Source: Tachypleus tridentatus
Taxonomy: Eukaryota; Arthropoda; Merostomata; Xiphosura; Limulidae
Assembly: GCF_004210375.1 (NCBI RefSeq)
Contig: NC_134829.1
Location: 24,630,034-24,694,033, forward strand
DNA: 64,000 nt
Direction: 5' to 3'
A model generated the notes under the pieces. It did no database searches. It saw only the letters and a program-made list of their open reading frames with translations, and was not told where the DNA came from. Shown here one piece after another: positions 11,681 through 23,427 of this stretch. The stretch's first letter is position 1. The number at the start of each line of letters is the position of its first letter. The position numbers were made by a program, and so were the translations under genes.

Positions 11681-12197
11681 TAACACGAGAAACAATGAAA
11701 TTATCTGCTTAATTTCGTCTTTAGTCTCTGTTATGTTTACGTAATCAAGAATGAAACTATCAGTTCTATTTCATTCGCTTTCTTAAAGTTTAGCATGACA
11801 AACAATTAAATTATCTGCTTTATCTCTTTCTTAGTCTCTGTAATATTTAAGAACAAAGAATGAAACTGGAACTTCTACTTTCATCGCTTTCACAAGAATT
11901 AACACGACAAACAATGAAATTATTTCATTTATTTTGTTTTTAATTTTAGTATGTTTAACATAATAAAGGATGAAATTATCAGTTCTACTTCGTTAACTTT
12001 CTTCAGAGTGAACCCGACAAACAATAAAATTATCTATTTTATCTCATCTTAATCGCTGGATATTTAACAAAATAAAGTATAAAACTGTCAGTTCTACTTC
12101 CTTCGCTTTGTTAAGAGTTAACACGAAAAAGAATGAAATTATATCTCAGAACGGCTGGTATGGCTATTGACACTTTTATTTGTAAGGAGAAAACATT

Positions 12198-12224
12198 GTT
12201 TTGACATTTCTAGGTCATCTTCAG
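12198..12224 (-). ncRNA. Hammerhead-like core remnant (Penelope pLTR)
   Basis: On the minus strand: CTGAAGA, then TGACCTAGAAATGTCA (a 4-bp TGAC/GTCA stem), then AAAC. This is the order of the hammerhead core (CUGANGA, stem II, GAAAC) with the GAAA box reduced to AAAA. It is probably a decayed ribozyme. It lies 3' of the GIY-YIG fragment, in the same orientation. Confidence 0.5.
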
Positions 12225-12369
12225 GTTAAGTTTGAATAAGGGCGTTGACGGACACATGTCTCAGAGGCGACAGTATAAACAGGTATGGGATTGTTAGGGT
12301 GCGTTGTTAGGTTATTAATCAGTATAGGTATAAAGGTGTTCCTGTATATCGGTTTAATTTTGGTTTTAG

Positions 12370-12684
12370 TTACTCTATAAGTAGGACTTCTTTGATTTTA
12401 CGTTGGTATGTCTTTGTTTCCCTACTTAATATCTGGGTGTTTTCTATGGTTATGTTATGTTTATTTAATTTGCAGTGTTCAAAAACGTGTGATTTTTTTT
12501 CTTCTTGAAATTTATTTTCACTTTCTCTACTTGTTTCTCCAATACAGAAGTCGTGGCAGTTGTCGCATTCTATTTTATAAATTATGTTGTTGTTATGTTC
12601 GTCAGTGTAGTTTTTACATAGCATGGACTTCAGTTTTGTACCTGTTTTTTGATAAAATTTCGTGTTTACATCCAAATGCAACAC
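12370..12684 (-). pseudogene. GIY-YIG endonuclease fragment of a Penelope-like retroelement
   Basis: An open stretch of 104 residues resembles the C-terminal GIY-YIG nuclease of Penelope-like elements. It has a NIIYKIECDNC segment (the GIY strand with a Cys pair), CIGETSR (the YIG strand plus the conserved Arg), an H-x-C/H-containing HVFEHCKLNKH segment, then ENTQIL and the C-terminal KEVLLIE containing the metal-binding Glu. In the family this domain nicks target DNA for insertion. Tyr of YIG is replaced by Cys and no RT domain precedes it, so the copy is inactive. Confidence 0.82.
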
Positions 12685-12769
12685 ACCCTAGAATCACGTA
12701 CCAGTTTATACTCTCGCCTCTAAGACATATGTCCGTCAACGGTCACATTCAAACATTCTCTTTCTTAAC

Positions 12770-12797
12770 CTGAAGATGACCTAGGAAGGTCACAATG
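12770..12797 (+). ncRNA. Hammerhead-like core remnant, opposite pLTR
   Basis: CTGAAGA (12770-12776), then stem TGACC/GGTCA (12777-12781 with 12788-12792) closing a six-base TAGGAA loop, followed by CAATG where GAAAC is expected. Stem II is better preserved than in the minus-strand copy, but the second core box is lost. Confidence 0.45.
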
Positions 12798-15700
12798 ATG
12801 TTTTCTTCATGTCAATAAAAATGTTAATACCCACACCAGCCATTCTGAGATATATTTTTAATTCAAGTGGGTTTCTCGTCTTCAAGTAAACAATAAAATT
12901 ATCTGCTTTATCTCGTTCTGTCTCTATGATATTTAATATAATAAACAACGAAACTATCAGTTCTATCTCCTTCGCGTTCTTAAGAGTAAACACGTGAAAC
13001 AATAAAGAACAAAGAATGAAACTATGAGTTTCATTTTATTCGCTTACTTGAGATTTAACTCGACAAACAATAAAATTATCTGCTTTAGGTCGTTCTTAGT
13101 CTCTATGATATTTAATATAATAAAGAATAAAACTATCAGTTCGAGTTCGTTTACTTTCGTAAGAGTTACAACGACAAAGAATGAAATTATCTGATTTATT
13201 TTGTTTTAATCTGAGTATATTTATCGTAATAAAAAATGAAACTATCACTTCTAATTCGTTTACTATCTTAAAAAATAACACGACAAACAATGAAATTCTC
13301 ATCTTTATTTCGCTTTTAACCTTAGTATATTTAACATATTGAAGAATAAAGATATCGATTTTACATGTTCACTTTCTTAAGAGTTAACCTGACAAAGAAT
13401 AAAATTATCTGCTTAATTTCGTTCTTAGTCTGTGTGATATTAAACATAATAAGGAATGAAACTATCAATTCCGTATCATTCCCTTTCTTAGAGTTAAGAC
13501 GAAAAACAATGAAATTATCTGCTTTAGTTCATACTTAATCTTAATAAATTTAACATAATAAAAAATGAAAATATCTGTTTTATTTCATTCATTTTCTTAA
13601 TAGTTTACATGAAAAAGAATGAAATTATTTGCCTTACGTCGTTCTTAGCGTCTGTAATGAAATTATCTGCTTTATTTCTTTCTTAATCTTTATATATTTG
13701 ACATAACCAAGAATAAAAGTATCAGTTCTAGTTCGTTTACTTTCTTATGAGTTAACGTGACAAACAATGAATCTATATACTTTATCTCGTTCATAATCTT
13801 AGTATCTGTTGTTAACCCAACAAATAATAAAAGACGATCTGCTTTATCTCGTTCTTAATATCAGTGATATTTAATATAATAAAGAATGAAACTATCAGAT
13901 CTACTTCTTTCGCATTATTACAAAATAACACGACGAAAAATGAAATCACCTGATTTATCTCATTCTTAGTCTTTATGATATTTAATACAATAAAGAATGA
14001 ACCATCAGTTCTACTTTTTCGCTTTGTTAAAACTTAACATGACAAATAATGAAATTATCTCCTTTATTTTGATTTTAATATTACTATATTTAACATAATA
14101 AAAAGTGAAACTTTCAGTTCAAGTTCGTTTCATTTCTTTAGAATTAACAAGACAAACAATGAAATTATTTGTTTTATCTCGATCTTAGTATCTGTGGTAT
14201 TTAACATAACAAAGAATGAAACTGTCGCTAATACTCCGTTTTTTCTTAAGAGTTAACCCGAGAGACAATGAAATTATTTGATTTATTTCGTTCTTAATTT
14301 TAGTATATATAACAGAATAAAGAATGAAACTATCACTTCCATTTCATTTCCTTTATTAAGAGTTAACACAAGGAACAATAAAATTAGCTCTATATATTGT
14401 TCTTAATCTTACTATATTTAGCATAACAAAGAATGAAACTATCAGTTCCATTTTATTCGATAATTAATTATCTGCTTTTATGTCGTCCTTGGTCTCTGTG
14501 AAATTTAACATAATAAAGAATAAAACAATTAATTCTACTTTTTCGCATTCTTAATAGTTAGCACGACAAACAATGAAATTATCTGCTTTACTTCCTTCTT
14601 AATCTTAGTATATTTATCATGAAAAAGAATGAAACACTCACTTTTATTTCATTCGCTTTCTTCACGGTTAACACACAAACAGTGAAATCATCTGCTTTAT
14701 TTCGTGCTCAATCTTCGTAGCTTTAACATAATAAAGAATGAAACTACCAGTTCGAGTTACTTAACTTTCTTAACAGTTAACACGATAAACAATGAAACTA
14801 GGTGCTCTATGTTTTCTTAATCTTAGTATATTTAACACTATAAAATATGAAAATATCAGCTCCATTTCATTCGCTTTCGTAAGAGTTAATACGACAAACA
14901 ATAAAATTATCTGTTTTATTTCCTTCTTAATATTAATATATTTAACATAATAAAGAATGAAAGTATCACTTTTAATTTGTTCTCTTTCTTTAGAGTAACC
15001 CCGACAAAAGTTAAAACTATCTGCTTTATCTCGATTAAAATCTTAGTATACTTCACATAATAAAGAATGAAATATCACTTCCATTTCATTCCTTTTCTTA
15101 AGAGTTAACAGGACACACAGTAAAATCATATTTTTATCTCGTTTTTAGTCTCTATGATATTTAATATAAGAGAAAATGAAACTATCAGTTCCCTTTTTGC
15201 TTACATAAGAGTTAACACGATAAACAATATAATTATCTACTTTATTTCCTTTTATCTTAGTATACTTAACATAATAAGAAATAAAAGAACAACTTCAAAT
15301 GATTCGCTTTCGTAACAGTAAAGTCGACAAACAATGAGATTATCTGTTTTATTTTGTTCTCAATCTTAGTATATTTAACACAATAAAGATTGAAATTATC
15401 AGTTCTATTTCCTTCGGTTTCTTGACACTTTACAGAACAAAGAATGAAATTAGTTGCTCTATATTGTTCTTAATCTTAGTATGTTTAACATAACAAAGAA
15501 TGAAACTGTCAGTTCCATTTCATTCGTTTTCTTAAAAATTAACACAACAAACAATGAAATTAATTACTTTAATTCATTCTTAATCTATTTAATACTCAAC
15601 GTAATAAAGAATGAAACTGTCATTTCCACTCCGTTTACTTCCTTAAGAGTTAAACAAACAAACAAAATATTATCTGTTTTTTTCGTTTTTTATCTCAGTA

Positions 15701-17782
15701 TATTTAACATAATAAACAACGAAACTCTCAGTTCGAGTTCGTTCACTTTCTTAATAGTTAACACGACAAACAATGGAATTATTTACTTTATTTCGTTCTT
15801 AGTCTCTTTAATGTTTAACATAATAAAGAATGAAACTGTCACTTACACTCCGTTTACTTTCTTAAGAGTTAACCCAACAAACAATAAAATTCTCTGCTTT
15901 TTTTTTGTTTCGTACCTTATAATATTTAACATAATAAACAACGAAACTCTCAGTTCGAATTCGTTCACTTTCTAAAAGTTAACACGACAAACAATGAAAT
16001 TATCTGCTTTATCTCGTTCTTAGCCTTTGTGACATTTATCATAATAAACAATGAAATAATCAGTTCTACTTTTTCGCTTTCTTAATGGTTAACACAACAA
16101 ACAATGAAATTATCTACTTTATTTCGTTCTTAGTCTCTTTAATATTTATCATAATAAAGAATGGAACTATCAGTTCTACTTCGTTTCCTATCTTAAGAGA
16201 TAACCAACAAATGATGAAATTATCAGCTTTATCTCGTTTATATTCTTAGTATATTTAAAATAATAAAGAATGAAAGTATTAGTTCTGGTTCGTTTTCTTT
16301 TTTAAAATGTAGCACGACAAACTATGAAATTATTTGATTTATCTCGTTCTTAGTCTTAGAAGATTTAACATAACAAAGATTGAAACTTTTAGTTCCCTTT
16401 TATTCGCTTATTAAGAGTTACTACGACAAACACTGAAATTATCTGCTTCATTTCCTTTTTAGTCTCTGTAATATCCAACAAGATAAAGAATGAAACTGTC
16501 AGTTCCATTTCATTCGCTTGTTTTTAAATTAACACAACAAAAATAAAATCATCTCCTTTATCTCGTTCTCCGTCACTGTGATATTTAATATAATAAACAA
16601 TGAAACAATAACTTCCATTTCCTTCGATTTCTTAAGAATTAAAACGACAAATAATGATATTATTCACTTTATATTTTTCTTAATCTCAGTGATATTTCAC
16701 ATAATAAAAATTGAAACTGTGAGTTTTATTTCCTTCGCTTTTTAAGAATTAACACGACATACAATAAAATTATAACTTTAATTTTATTTGAATCTTACTT
16801 TGTTTAACATGATAAAGAATGAAACTATCAGTTCTCCATCGTTAAGATTCTTAAGAATTAACCCGCAAACAATAAAATTATCTACTTTATCTCGCTCTCA
16901 ATCTTAGTATATTTAATATAATAAAGAGTGAAACTGCAACTTCTATTTCCTTACTTTTCTTAAGAGTTAACACGACAAACAATGAAATTATCTTCTTTAT
17001 ATCGTTTTCACTCTCTGTGATATTTAATATAATAAAGAATCAATCTACCTGTTCAAATTCGTTCACTTTCATAAGAGTTAGCACGAGAAACTATAAATGT
17101 ATCTGGTTCATCTCATTTTTAACCTTAGTATATTTAACATAATAAAGAAAGAAAGAATCAGTTCTAGTTATTTCACTTTCTCAAAAGTTAACAAGACAAA
17201 CAATGAAATAATATGCTTTATTCGTTTCTTATCTTTCTATATTTAACATAATAAATAAACTGTCAGTTATACTTCTTTCACTATCTTAAGAGTTAACCAA
17301 CAAATGATGTAATGATCAGCTTTATCTGGTTTGTATTCTTAGTATACTTAACATAATAAAGAATGAAAGATGAAGTTCTTTATTATTCGTGTTCTTAAAC
17401 GTTAACACGACAAACAATAAAATTATCTGTTTTATTTCGTTCTTAATCTTAATATATTTATCATAATAAAGAATGAAACTATCAGTTCTATTTCCTTTGC
17501 TTTCTTCAGAGTTAACAAAAGAAACAATGAAATTAGCTGCTCTATATTGATCTTAATTTTAGTATATTTAAAATAACAAATAATAAAACTATCAGTTCGA
17601 TTTCATTTGCTTTCTTAAAAATTAACACAGCAAACAATGAAATAATCTACTTTATCTCGTTCTTAGTATCTGTGATATTTAACATAATAAAGAATGAAAC
17701 TATCAGTTCTACTTCCTTTGCTTTCTCAAGAGATAACACGACAAACAACGTAATTATCTGCTTTGTCTCGTTCTTAATCGTG

Positions 17783-17898
17783 GCACAACGATATGTCTGA
17801 GAACTTAAACGCTAGAAATTGGATTTCAATACCTATGGTGCGTAAAACACAGATACCACTGCATTGTATAGCTTTAGGCTTAACTTCAAAACAAACTT
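17783..17898 (+). mobile_element. SINE-C, degenerate
   Basis: TATGTCTGAGAACTTAAACG, TTTCAATACCTATGGTG and CACAGATACC ... TAGCTTTAGGCTTAACTTC follow the SINE-C order with many substitutions. It sits at the right edge of the satellite. Confidence 0.65.
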
Positions 17899-18015
17899 TT
17901 TAAGAGAGAAAGTTAGAACACAAAGAAATGAAAATACAGACTTAGCTCTCTCTTCTCACATAGTTTGATTGTTGTTTCTTACTCACAGATACGCAAGGAT
18001 TATGTGCATTAACCG

Positions 18016-18233
18016 TGCCTAATTTATTACTAAAAGCCTCGAGGAAAGGCAGCTAGTCATCATTCCCCACTGCCATCTCTTGGGCTACTCTTTTACCAAT
18101 GAATAGTTGGAATTGACTCTCACATTGTAACGTCCCCACGTCTGAAAGGACGAGCATGTTCTGTGTGACAAGCATTCGAACCCGCAACCCTCAGGTTACG
18201 AATCGAGCGCCCTAAACACCTGTGCATGCAGGG
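18016..18233 (-). mobile_element. SINE-A, tail damaged
   Basis: Body (GGCAGCTAGTCATCA, TTGGGCTACTCTTTTACCAA) and head (ATTCGAACCCGCAACCCTCA) are clear on the minus strand. The 3' tail is diverged (CCTAATTTATTAC). It is responsible for the small shadow ORFs around 18120-18480. Confidence 0.8.
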
Positions 18234-18329
18234 TCTCTTTTCACATAGACTTGTCATAAAAAGAAATAACAACTGGTTACGTAACCTCAAATTTCGATTA
18301 GAAACACTGGTTTCTTTGTTTTTGTTAGT

Positions 18330-18447
18330 TTGGTTTTTAATTTCGCGCAACGCACATTATAACGTCCCCACGACTGACAGTGCAAAGGATGTTTTGTATG
18401 ATGGGAATTAGGAGTTAAGCGCCTTAACCACTTGGCCATCCCGGACC
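18330..18447 (-). mobile_element. SINE-A with internal deletion
   Basis: Tail start TTTTTAATTTCGCGCAACGC joins directly to CATTATAACGTCCCCACGAC and to a head ending TTGGCCATCCCGGACC. The central body is missing. Confidence 0.75.
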
Positions 18448-18647
18448 TGGCAACATTGGTAGAATTTACATTATACACATTTAGAAGGAATCATCTACGT
18501 TATACTCAAAGTGTCACAAATGTAATAGAACAATGAAAAAAAAAACTGATATGTAGTCGTATTACAATGTTTCGAAAACAAAATTTTTTTATCCTGCCAC
18601 TAACCCATGCCCCTTGGTTGGTTAGCGGTAAGCTTGAGAGATTGTTT

Positions 18648-18923
18648 CTTTGTTTGTTTTTGAATTTCACGCAAAGCTACTCAAGGGCTACCTGTGCTAG
18701 CCGTCCCTAATTTAGCAGTGTAAGACTAGAGGGAAGACAGGTAGTCATCGCCATCTACCGCCAACTCTTGGGCTACTCTTTTACCAACGAATAGTGGGAT
18801 TCACCGTAAGATTATAACGCCCCTACACCTGAAAGAGCGAGCATGTCTAGTGCAACGGGGATTTGAACTCGCGACCCTCAGATTACAAGTCGAACGCCTT
18901 AACCCACCTGTTCATGCCGGGCC
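18648..18923 (-). mobile_element. SINE-A, full length
   Basis: Runs from TTTGAATTTCACGCAAAGCT to CTGTTCATGCCGGGCC, with the complete body, the B box (ATTTGAACTCGCGACC on this strand) and the tail. Confidence 0.92.
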
Positions 18924-19046
18924 CAGTTGAGGGCTTGTAATACTTTAAGACTCGTAAACATAGCGTAGTTACCCTTAGCGCTTTATCATTGTCTGGGTTA
19001 CAAGAGCTCATTACACACGAGTTGTGTATGTTGGTTTTGTTTAGTT

Positions 19047-19452
19047 TGTTTTTTTTAATTTCGTACACAGCAACACGAGGGCTATCTACGCTAGCCGTCC
19101 CTAATTTAGCAGTGTAAGACTAGAGGGTTGTTGTTTTGAATTAAGCACAAAGCTACTCAATGGGCTACCTGTGCTTTGTCCTCCACGGGTATCAAAACCC
19201 GGTTTTTAGCGTTGTAAGTCCGCAGGCATACCGCTGAGCCACTGGGGGCAAGACTAGAGGGAAGGCAGCTATTCATCACCACCCACCGCCAACTCTTGGG
19301 CTACTCTTTTACCAACGAATAGTGGGGATAAACCGTCACATTATAACGCCACCACGGCTGAAAGGGCGAGGATGTTTGGTGCGACTGGGATTCGAGCCCA
19401 CGATTCTCGGATTACGAATCGAACGCCTTAACCCATTTGGCCATGCCGGGCC
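19047..19452 (-). mobile_element. SINE-A split by a nested SINE-C
   Basis: The SINE-A sequence runs from TTTAATTTCGTACACAGC to TTTGGCCATGCCGGGCC. It is interrupted at 19128-19249 and the interrupting unit is flanked by a 12-bp duplication of SINE-A sequence. Confidence 0.92.
19128..19249 (-). mobile_element. SINE-C, full length, nested in SINE-A
   Basis: The best SINE-C copy, 122 bp. Read on the minus strand: head CCCCCAGTGGCTCAGCGGTA, GTCCGCAGG-type anticodon-arm region, B-box-like TTTTGATACCCGTGG, then tail AAGCACAGGTAGCCCATTGA and AGCTTTGTGCTTAATTC. The target-site duplication AAGACTAGAGGG lies at 19116-19127 and 19250-19261. Confidence 0.93.
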
Positions 19453-19459
19453 GTGGTTG

Positions 19460-21070
19460 TGTATGTATTTTCAACTGAAATGCCTGAGTGACTAAAAGTT
19501 TGTAAATCGTGTACTTAAATTTATGTAAATATATAATTATCATGGTAATCAAACATATTAATAATAGTTACAATTACAAGTCAGCTAGTTTCCATATATA
19601 TATAAATCAAACAGATCCAGTTTGACAATTATGTTTCGTCATTATTAAAAATGATATTTTTTTTTATATTACAATCACCAATTGTTACTGGTGTCTGTTT
19701 ATGATAGCTATTATTCGTTTAGACAGGAACGCTTTTGTTTTCTTGGAGGTCGCTAACTGACATCAGGTCTCGTGCTTATCTTGTTTGAGGCTTAGACTGC
19801 TACTCTCAGCTTAATATAGGGTTTAAAAACACATAATATATGATTACATTACTATTATCAGTCTAAATTACGATCCATAGAGCAGCGAACAGGCAGTTGT
19901 TCTAATCCACAACTAACTTAATGCGGTCCGGTCAACAACTTCTATATTATTTGAGGATGTACTTTATGTAAATATTACAGAAACATGTAACCAGCCAGTC
20001 ACTTCTCCCCCCCCCTCTTGCCCTCAATCCCTGGTTTGAGGATAATCAACTCTTTCAGCCAATAGCATGTATTTAGGAGGTGAAAATAGTCCTGTTTCCA
20101 AGGTAACTAATACATTTATATAAAACATTCTTCCCCCTTTATATACATAAGAAATATTTCTTTAAGTGAGTTTGGGGCACCGTTTATGACACGTTTTATC
20201 GCTGTAAAGCTTAAATGGATTTTTAACTAGAAATGCAAGTTTTAGTGCTGAAAAAGATGTAACATATATATTGTGGACGAAAATTTTCTATCTACGTACA
20301 TGTGACGTATTCAGATGAACTTAGTTAACTCGAAAATATGGGATGGATCTATCAATAACAAGAGATTCAGCAGGATAAGGCTTTTGTTGGACAGTGCTGA
20401 ATGCATACTGGCTGAGTTTAAGTCTAGAATAGGAATTACCAAACTAATGTCGATAATACACGGCACAATTACTGTAAAAAAGTACATATACATACTACCC
20501 ACCGCACTTATACACTTACCTTCTACTTGCATAGACTATGCCAGTATTTTCTTTCCTTAAAATTGACAAAGATAGTTCCACATATTCTTCAATCGTGCCA
20601 GAAAAAAAAAAAAAGTCGTATCCTTTGTATTAATGAGCAAGTTTAAAAATATCAATTTTTTCGTTGCTTTTTTATCTTTATTTAAAATTAGAACCTGGAT
20701 TTGTAATTTTAAATAAATAAACAAAAAGTGGTGTGCAAGCCTGAAACGTTTGAGAAGCACTGAGATATGAATAATTGAACTAAATACAAAGCGTAAGACA
20801 CTACGAACACAATCATTATTCATCTAAAAGCTTCAACATAGTGTGTGTGTGTGTCTTATATCGACGATCGTCTCTCCTAGAGCAATTTTTAGATCTTTAG
20901 CTGCTGTCTTATTTTCTTTAAATGAATATTTGAAGAATTAGCCCTAATGTAAGCCAAGTAAAAATGTCTTGCAACAAGATTTCCAGCCCACACGAAATCT
21001 CGGTTACTTTGTATTGAGTTATTTCACTGCATTACCAATCATCCGCTTCCAACGTTCGACAACCGCGACT
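19460..21070. other. Non-coding stretch, nothing recognised
   Basis: AT-rich unique-looking sequence with a C-run (20007-20014), an A-run (20599-20611) and a (GT)n run near 20840. The open frames near 20311-20560 are shadows of each other and match nothing I recognise. Confidence 0.6.
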
Positions 21071-21074
21071 TAAA

Positions 21075-21127
21075 GATATCGTCCAATCGGCCAGTGGACA
21101 CATCTGACGGGCCAACAGGACGATATC
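21075..21127. other. Imperfect hairpin
   Basis: GATATCGTCC at 21075-21084 is the exact complement of GGACGATATC at 21118-21127. A second paired block GGCC lies inside. Loop of about 15 nt. Function unknown. Confidence 0.6.
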
Positions 21128-21298
21128 TAATATGATAGAGAGAGCAACAAAGACAAAAGGCAGTAATATTTTCGAAAAGCCACAACGGTTTTCTGAACCA
21201 CGTGTTTTATTTTCACATTTTCATAACTAGTAGCTGGTCTAGATTAAAAATTCATAACACAGAGAAAAGACAAAACCCTGATATATCCCTATACCACA

Positions 21299-21564
21299 GC
21301 CCGGCATAGCCAGGTGAGTTAAGGCGTTCGACTCCAAATCTGAGAGTCGCGGGTTCGAATCCTAGTCAAACCAAACACGTTCGCCTTGGAGGCGTTATAA
21401 TGTGACGGTCAATCCCACTAGTCGGTGGTAAAAGAGTAGCCCAAAACTTGGCGATGGGTGGTGATGACTAGCTGTCTTCCCTCTAGTCTTAAACTACTAA
21501 ATTGGAGACGGTTAGCACAGATAGTCATTGTGTAGCTTTGCGCGAAATTAAAAAAAACAACAAC
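21299..21564 (+). mobile_element. SINE-A, full length
   Basis: GCCCGGCATAGCCAGGTGAG head with a good B box (GGGTTCGAATCC). There is a short deletion in the body around 21385, and the tail GCTTTGCGCGAAATTA runs into an A-rich end. Confidence 0.92.
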
Positions 21565-22790
21565 TCCCCTTATAATAAAATAAATGTTTACTAACTTAAA
21601 ACGTCAAAAATGCATCTTTTTATAAATACAATGTCTCATGACAGGCAGCAATGCGATTTCCCGTTTTGGACGAAGCGCAAATAGCCTATTATGTATCTTT
21701 ATGCAGTAAAACAAAGTACCTTAAAGATATAAAAATAATAACTCTCAGAGAGATCTTAACGAACACAGACTTTTTTTTTAGCACAATCAATCCTAACGGC
21801 TGGCAAAGTTTGTCCAAGTGTGGGGACTGAAAACGTGAAACACAAATCCTCATAAATATGTATAAAAAACGTAAATAAACTTGATATGATCAATCTGAAC
21901 AAAGATCCTGACTCGTCTAACTGCATTCTGAATAAATCCTGTTGTTTCCAAAAATTCTGGTAAGGTATACAACCCGCACAAAATTTACATACAAAAAGTG
22001 CAGTGGAGGGAGAGAACCCACTCGTTCTCATCTATTTAACTTGACAGCAATATTTCATCATTAAGCGGAGTTCTTGTCCCCAAATACAACGGTTTCCTAG
22101 GCCCTCTAGTGTCAAGCTTCAATTTAACGCTTCACCTGGGTCCGGATTAAAGAACTAGCAGAATATGTTTTAGCTCCATACACATTGTCCAGTGCGTTCA
22201 GCATGCGGAAGACCGCGGTAGCTCGTGCTGGATCATGTATACATTAAAAAGCTTCACTTCGTTTCAATGGCTAAATATGGGTTCTTTATTTAGTTTTGAC
22301 AAGCTGTGTGTGTCCCAACGGTTCAATATACTTTCGAGGGATTTGAAAGGCCTTCGCGTGTACGCCGTTATACGTGGCACATGCCCCGCTCTCGGAAAGA
22401 CATTATCAAATCTAGAAGAACACAAAACTCACACACACACACAGGCCACCTTTATAAATTCTAAGAACTTAAGAATGAAAGAAAAAAAAAGAATATGTAA
22501 TAATACGTCAATAAAATGCATCTGCCGTATTCGGTGCAAACTAGGACTTTTGCTCAATACCAGGGTTCATCAGGCAGCTGGGGCACAGCGGTGATCTAGG
22601 CACTGTTTATCATCTCATCAGTTTCATGAACAACTACCGTTGTAGCACGAACTAGATCAATTAAGTGAATTGTAGTTGTTGTCATTTTTGTTTAAGTCGT
22701 TTACAAATTAGCACAAGAGTAAAAGATTAACACTAAAATATTATTCATGTAATACAGATATTCGAAACCTTATCGTATTTGTGTTAAAAA
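21565..22790. other. Unassigned region with small ORFs
   Basis: Open frames at 21756-22031 (-) and 22235-22594 (+) show no motif I recognise. An (AC)n run at 22430-22442 lies inside the second. GC content is slightly higher around 22080-22400 than in the flanks. No splice-supported gene can be called. Confidence 0.4.
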
Positions 22791-22794
22791 AAAT

Positions 22795-23045
22795 TGATTT
22801 CTTGAACTTATGTGTTTTTCTAGCATCATGAAAAAAATTCAGTTATTTATTTTTATTATTTATTATTATTATTTGATTTGATTTATTGAACGTATGTGTT
22901 TTTCTGACATCATGAACATAACTCATTTATTTTTAGCATATTTTATTTATTTTTTATTTCATTTATTGAATTTGTGTGTTTTTCTACTATCATGAATATA
23001 ATTCAGTTATTTATTTTAGCATGGTTTATTTATTATTATTATGTT
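22795..23045. repeat. ~83-bp tandem repeat, three copies
   Basis: GTGTTTTTCT followed by a CATCATGAA-type motif occurs near 22811, 22893 and 22976, each with an ATTTATTTTTA-rich tail. Diverged but regular spacing. Confidence 0.75.
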
Positions 23046-23121
23046 ATTTGAATTAACGTTAGTATCATTCAGCAGAATCATGAGCCAACGAGCAGTTATT
23101 CTTGTTTGAAAAGCATCCGGG

Positions 23122-23275
23122 ACCAACAGGCATGTTTCAGGTGGTTAGGGTGCTCGACTCGTAATCTGTGAGTCGGCGTTAAGTTTTTGGACTTGCAACG
23201 CTAAAATCTGAGGCTGGATTCCCTTTTGTGAATGGATTCCAAATAACCTATTTTATAGCTTGCGATTTTTAAAAC
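23122..23275 (+). mobile_element. SINE-A head fused to SINE-B/C-like fragment
   Basis: A SINE-A head (GTGGTTAGGGTGCTCGACTC, 23140-23159) breaks off after GTGAGTCGG. It continues as TTGCAACGCTAAAATCTGAG and GGATTCCCTTTT, which is the anticodon-arm and B-box part of the SINE-B type. Confidence 0.6.
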
Positions 23276-23427
23276 AAAACACTTTACGTTATTTTCTAAA
23301 GAAAAATGTTTTATCCCTTTGGAGTCGTCTTTTTCAAAGCATGAATTAAATCTGTATGTTTTATATTCCGTTAATTAAGAAAATGACGAATCTAATCCAT
23401 TTATTTTAAACATCTTTAAGTCAGTCA

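Larger units (their letters stand above)
12142..12890 (-). mobile_element. Penelope-like element, truncated, with inverted ends
   Basis: The ends are inverted copies: TATCTCAGAACGGCTGGTAT at 12142-12161 and its imperfect complement at 12831-12852 (CCAGCCATTCTGAGATA). Just inside each end is an AACCTGAAGATGACCTAG block, again in opposite orientations. Between them lies a GIY-YIG endonuclease fragment on the minus strand. The reverse transcriptase is missing. The right flank CAAGTGGGTTTCTCG matches ends seen at 9023 and 57578. Penelope-like elements commonly carry direct or inverted terminal repeats (pLTRs) with hammerhead motifs, and this fits that layout. Confidence 0.75.
8060..17785. repeat. 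Satellite, about 111-bp period, built of two related ~55-bp halves
   Basis: About 9 kb of diverged tandem repeats. The unit anchor GAATGAAACTATCAGTTCT recurs at a spacing of 108-111 bp (for example aaact at 8195, 8306, 8415, and at 15503, 15614, 15722, 15833, 15944). Each unit has two similar halves. Half A reads AACATAATAAAGAATGAAAC then TATCAGTTCTACTTCGTTC. Half B reads AACACGACAAACAATGAAAT then TATCTGCTTTATCTCGTTC. Units differ by substitutions and small indels, so the array is old. Because 111 is divisible by 3, spurious long ORFs with a 37-residue period appear (for example 15454-15975). It is interrupted at 9015-9080, 9375-9497, 11419-11680 and 12142-12890. Confidence 0.93.

Noticed and set aside
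12408-12773. 121-residue plus-strand ORF
   Set aside because: Antisense of the Penelope GIY-YIG fragment, low-complexity Phe/Leu-rich, no family.
15454-15975. 173-residue ORF with NIIKNET-like repeats
   Set aside because: It is the 111-bp satellite read in frame. The period is a multiple of 3 and neighbouring units contain stops.
8060-17785. CRISPR-like array
   Set aside because: The genome is eukaryotic, and the repeat has no constant-repeat/unique-spacer alternation. Both halves vary together.
22235-22594. 119-residue ORF
   Set aside because: Includes an (AC)n run and has no family match. A mapped transcript would be needed to call it.
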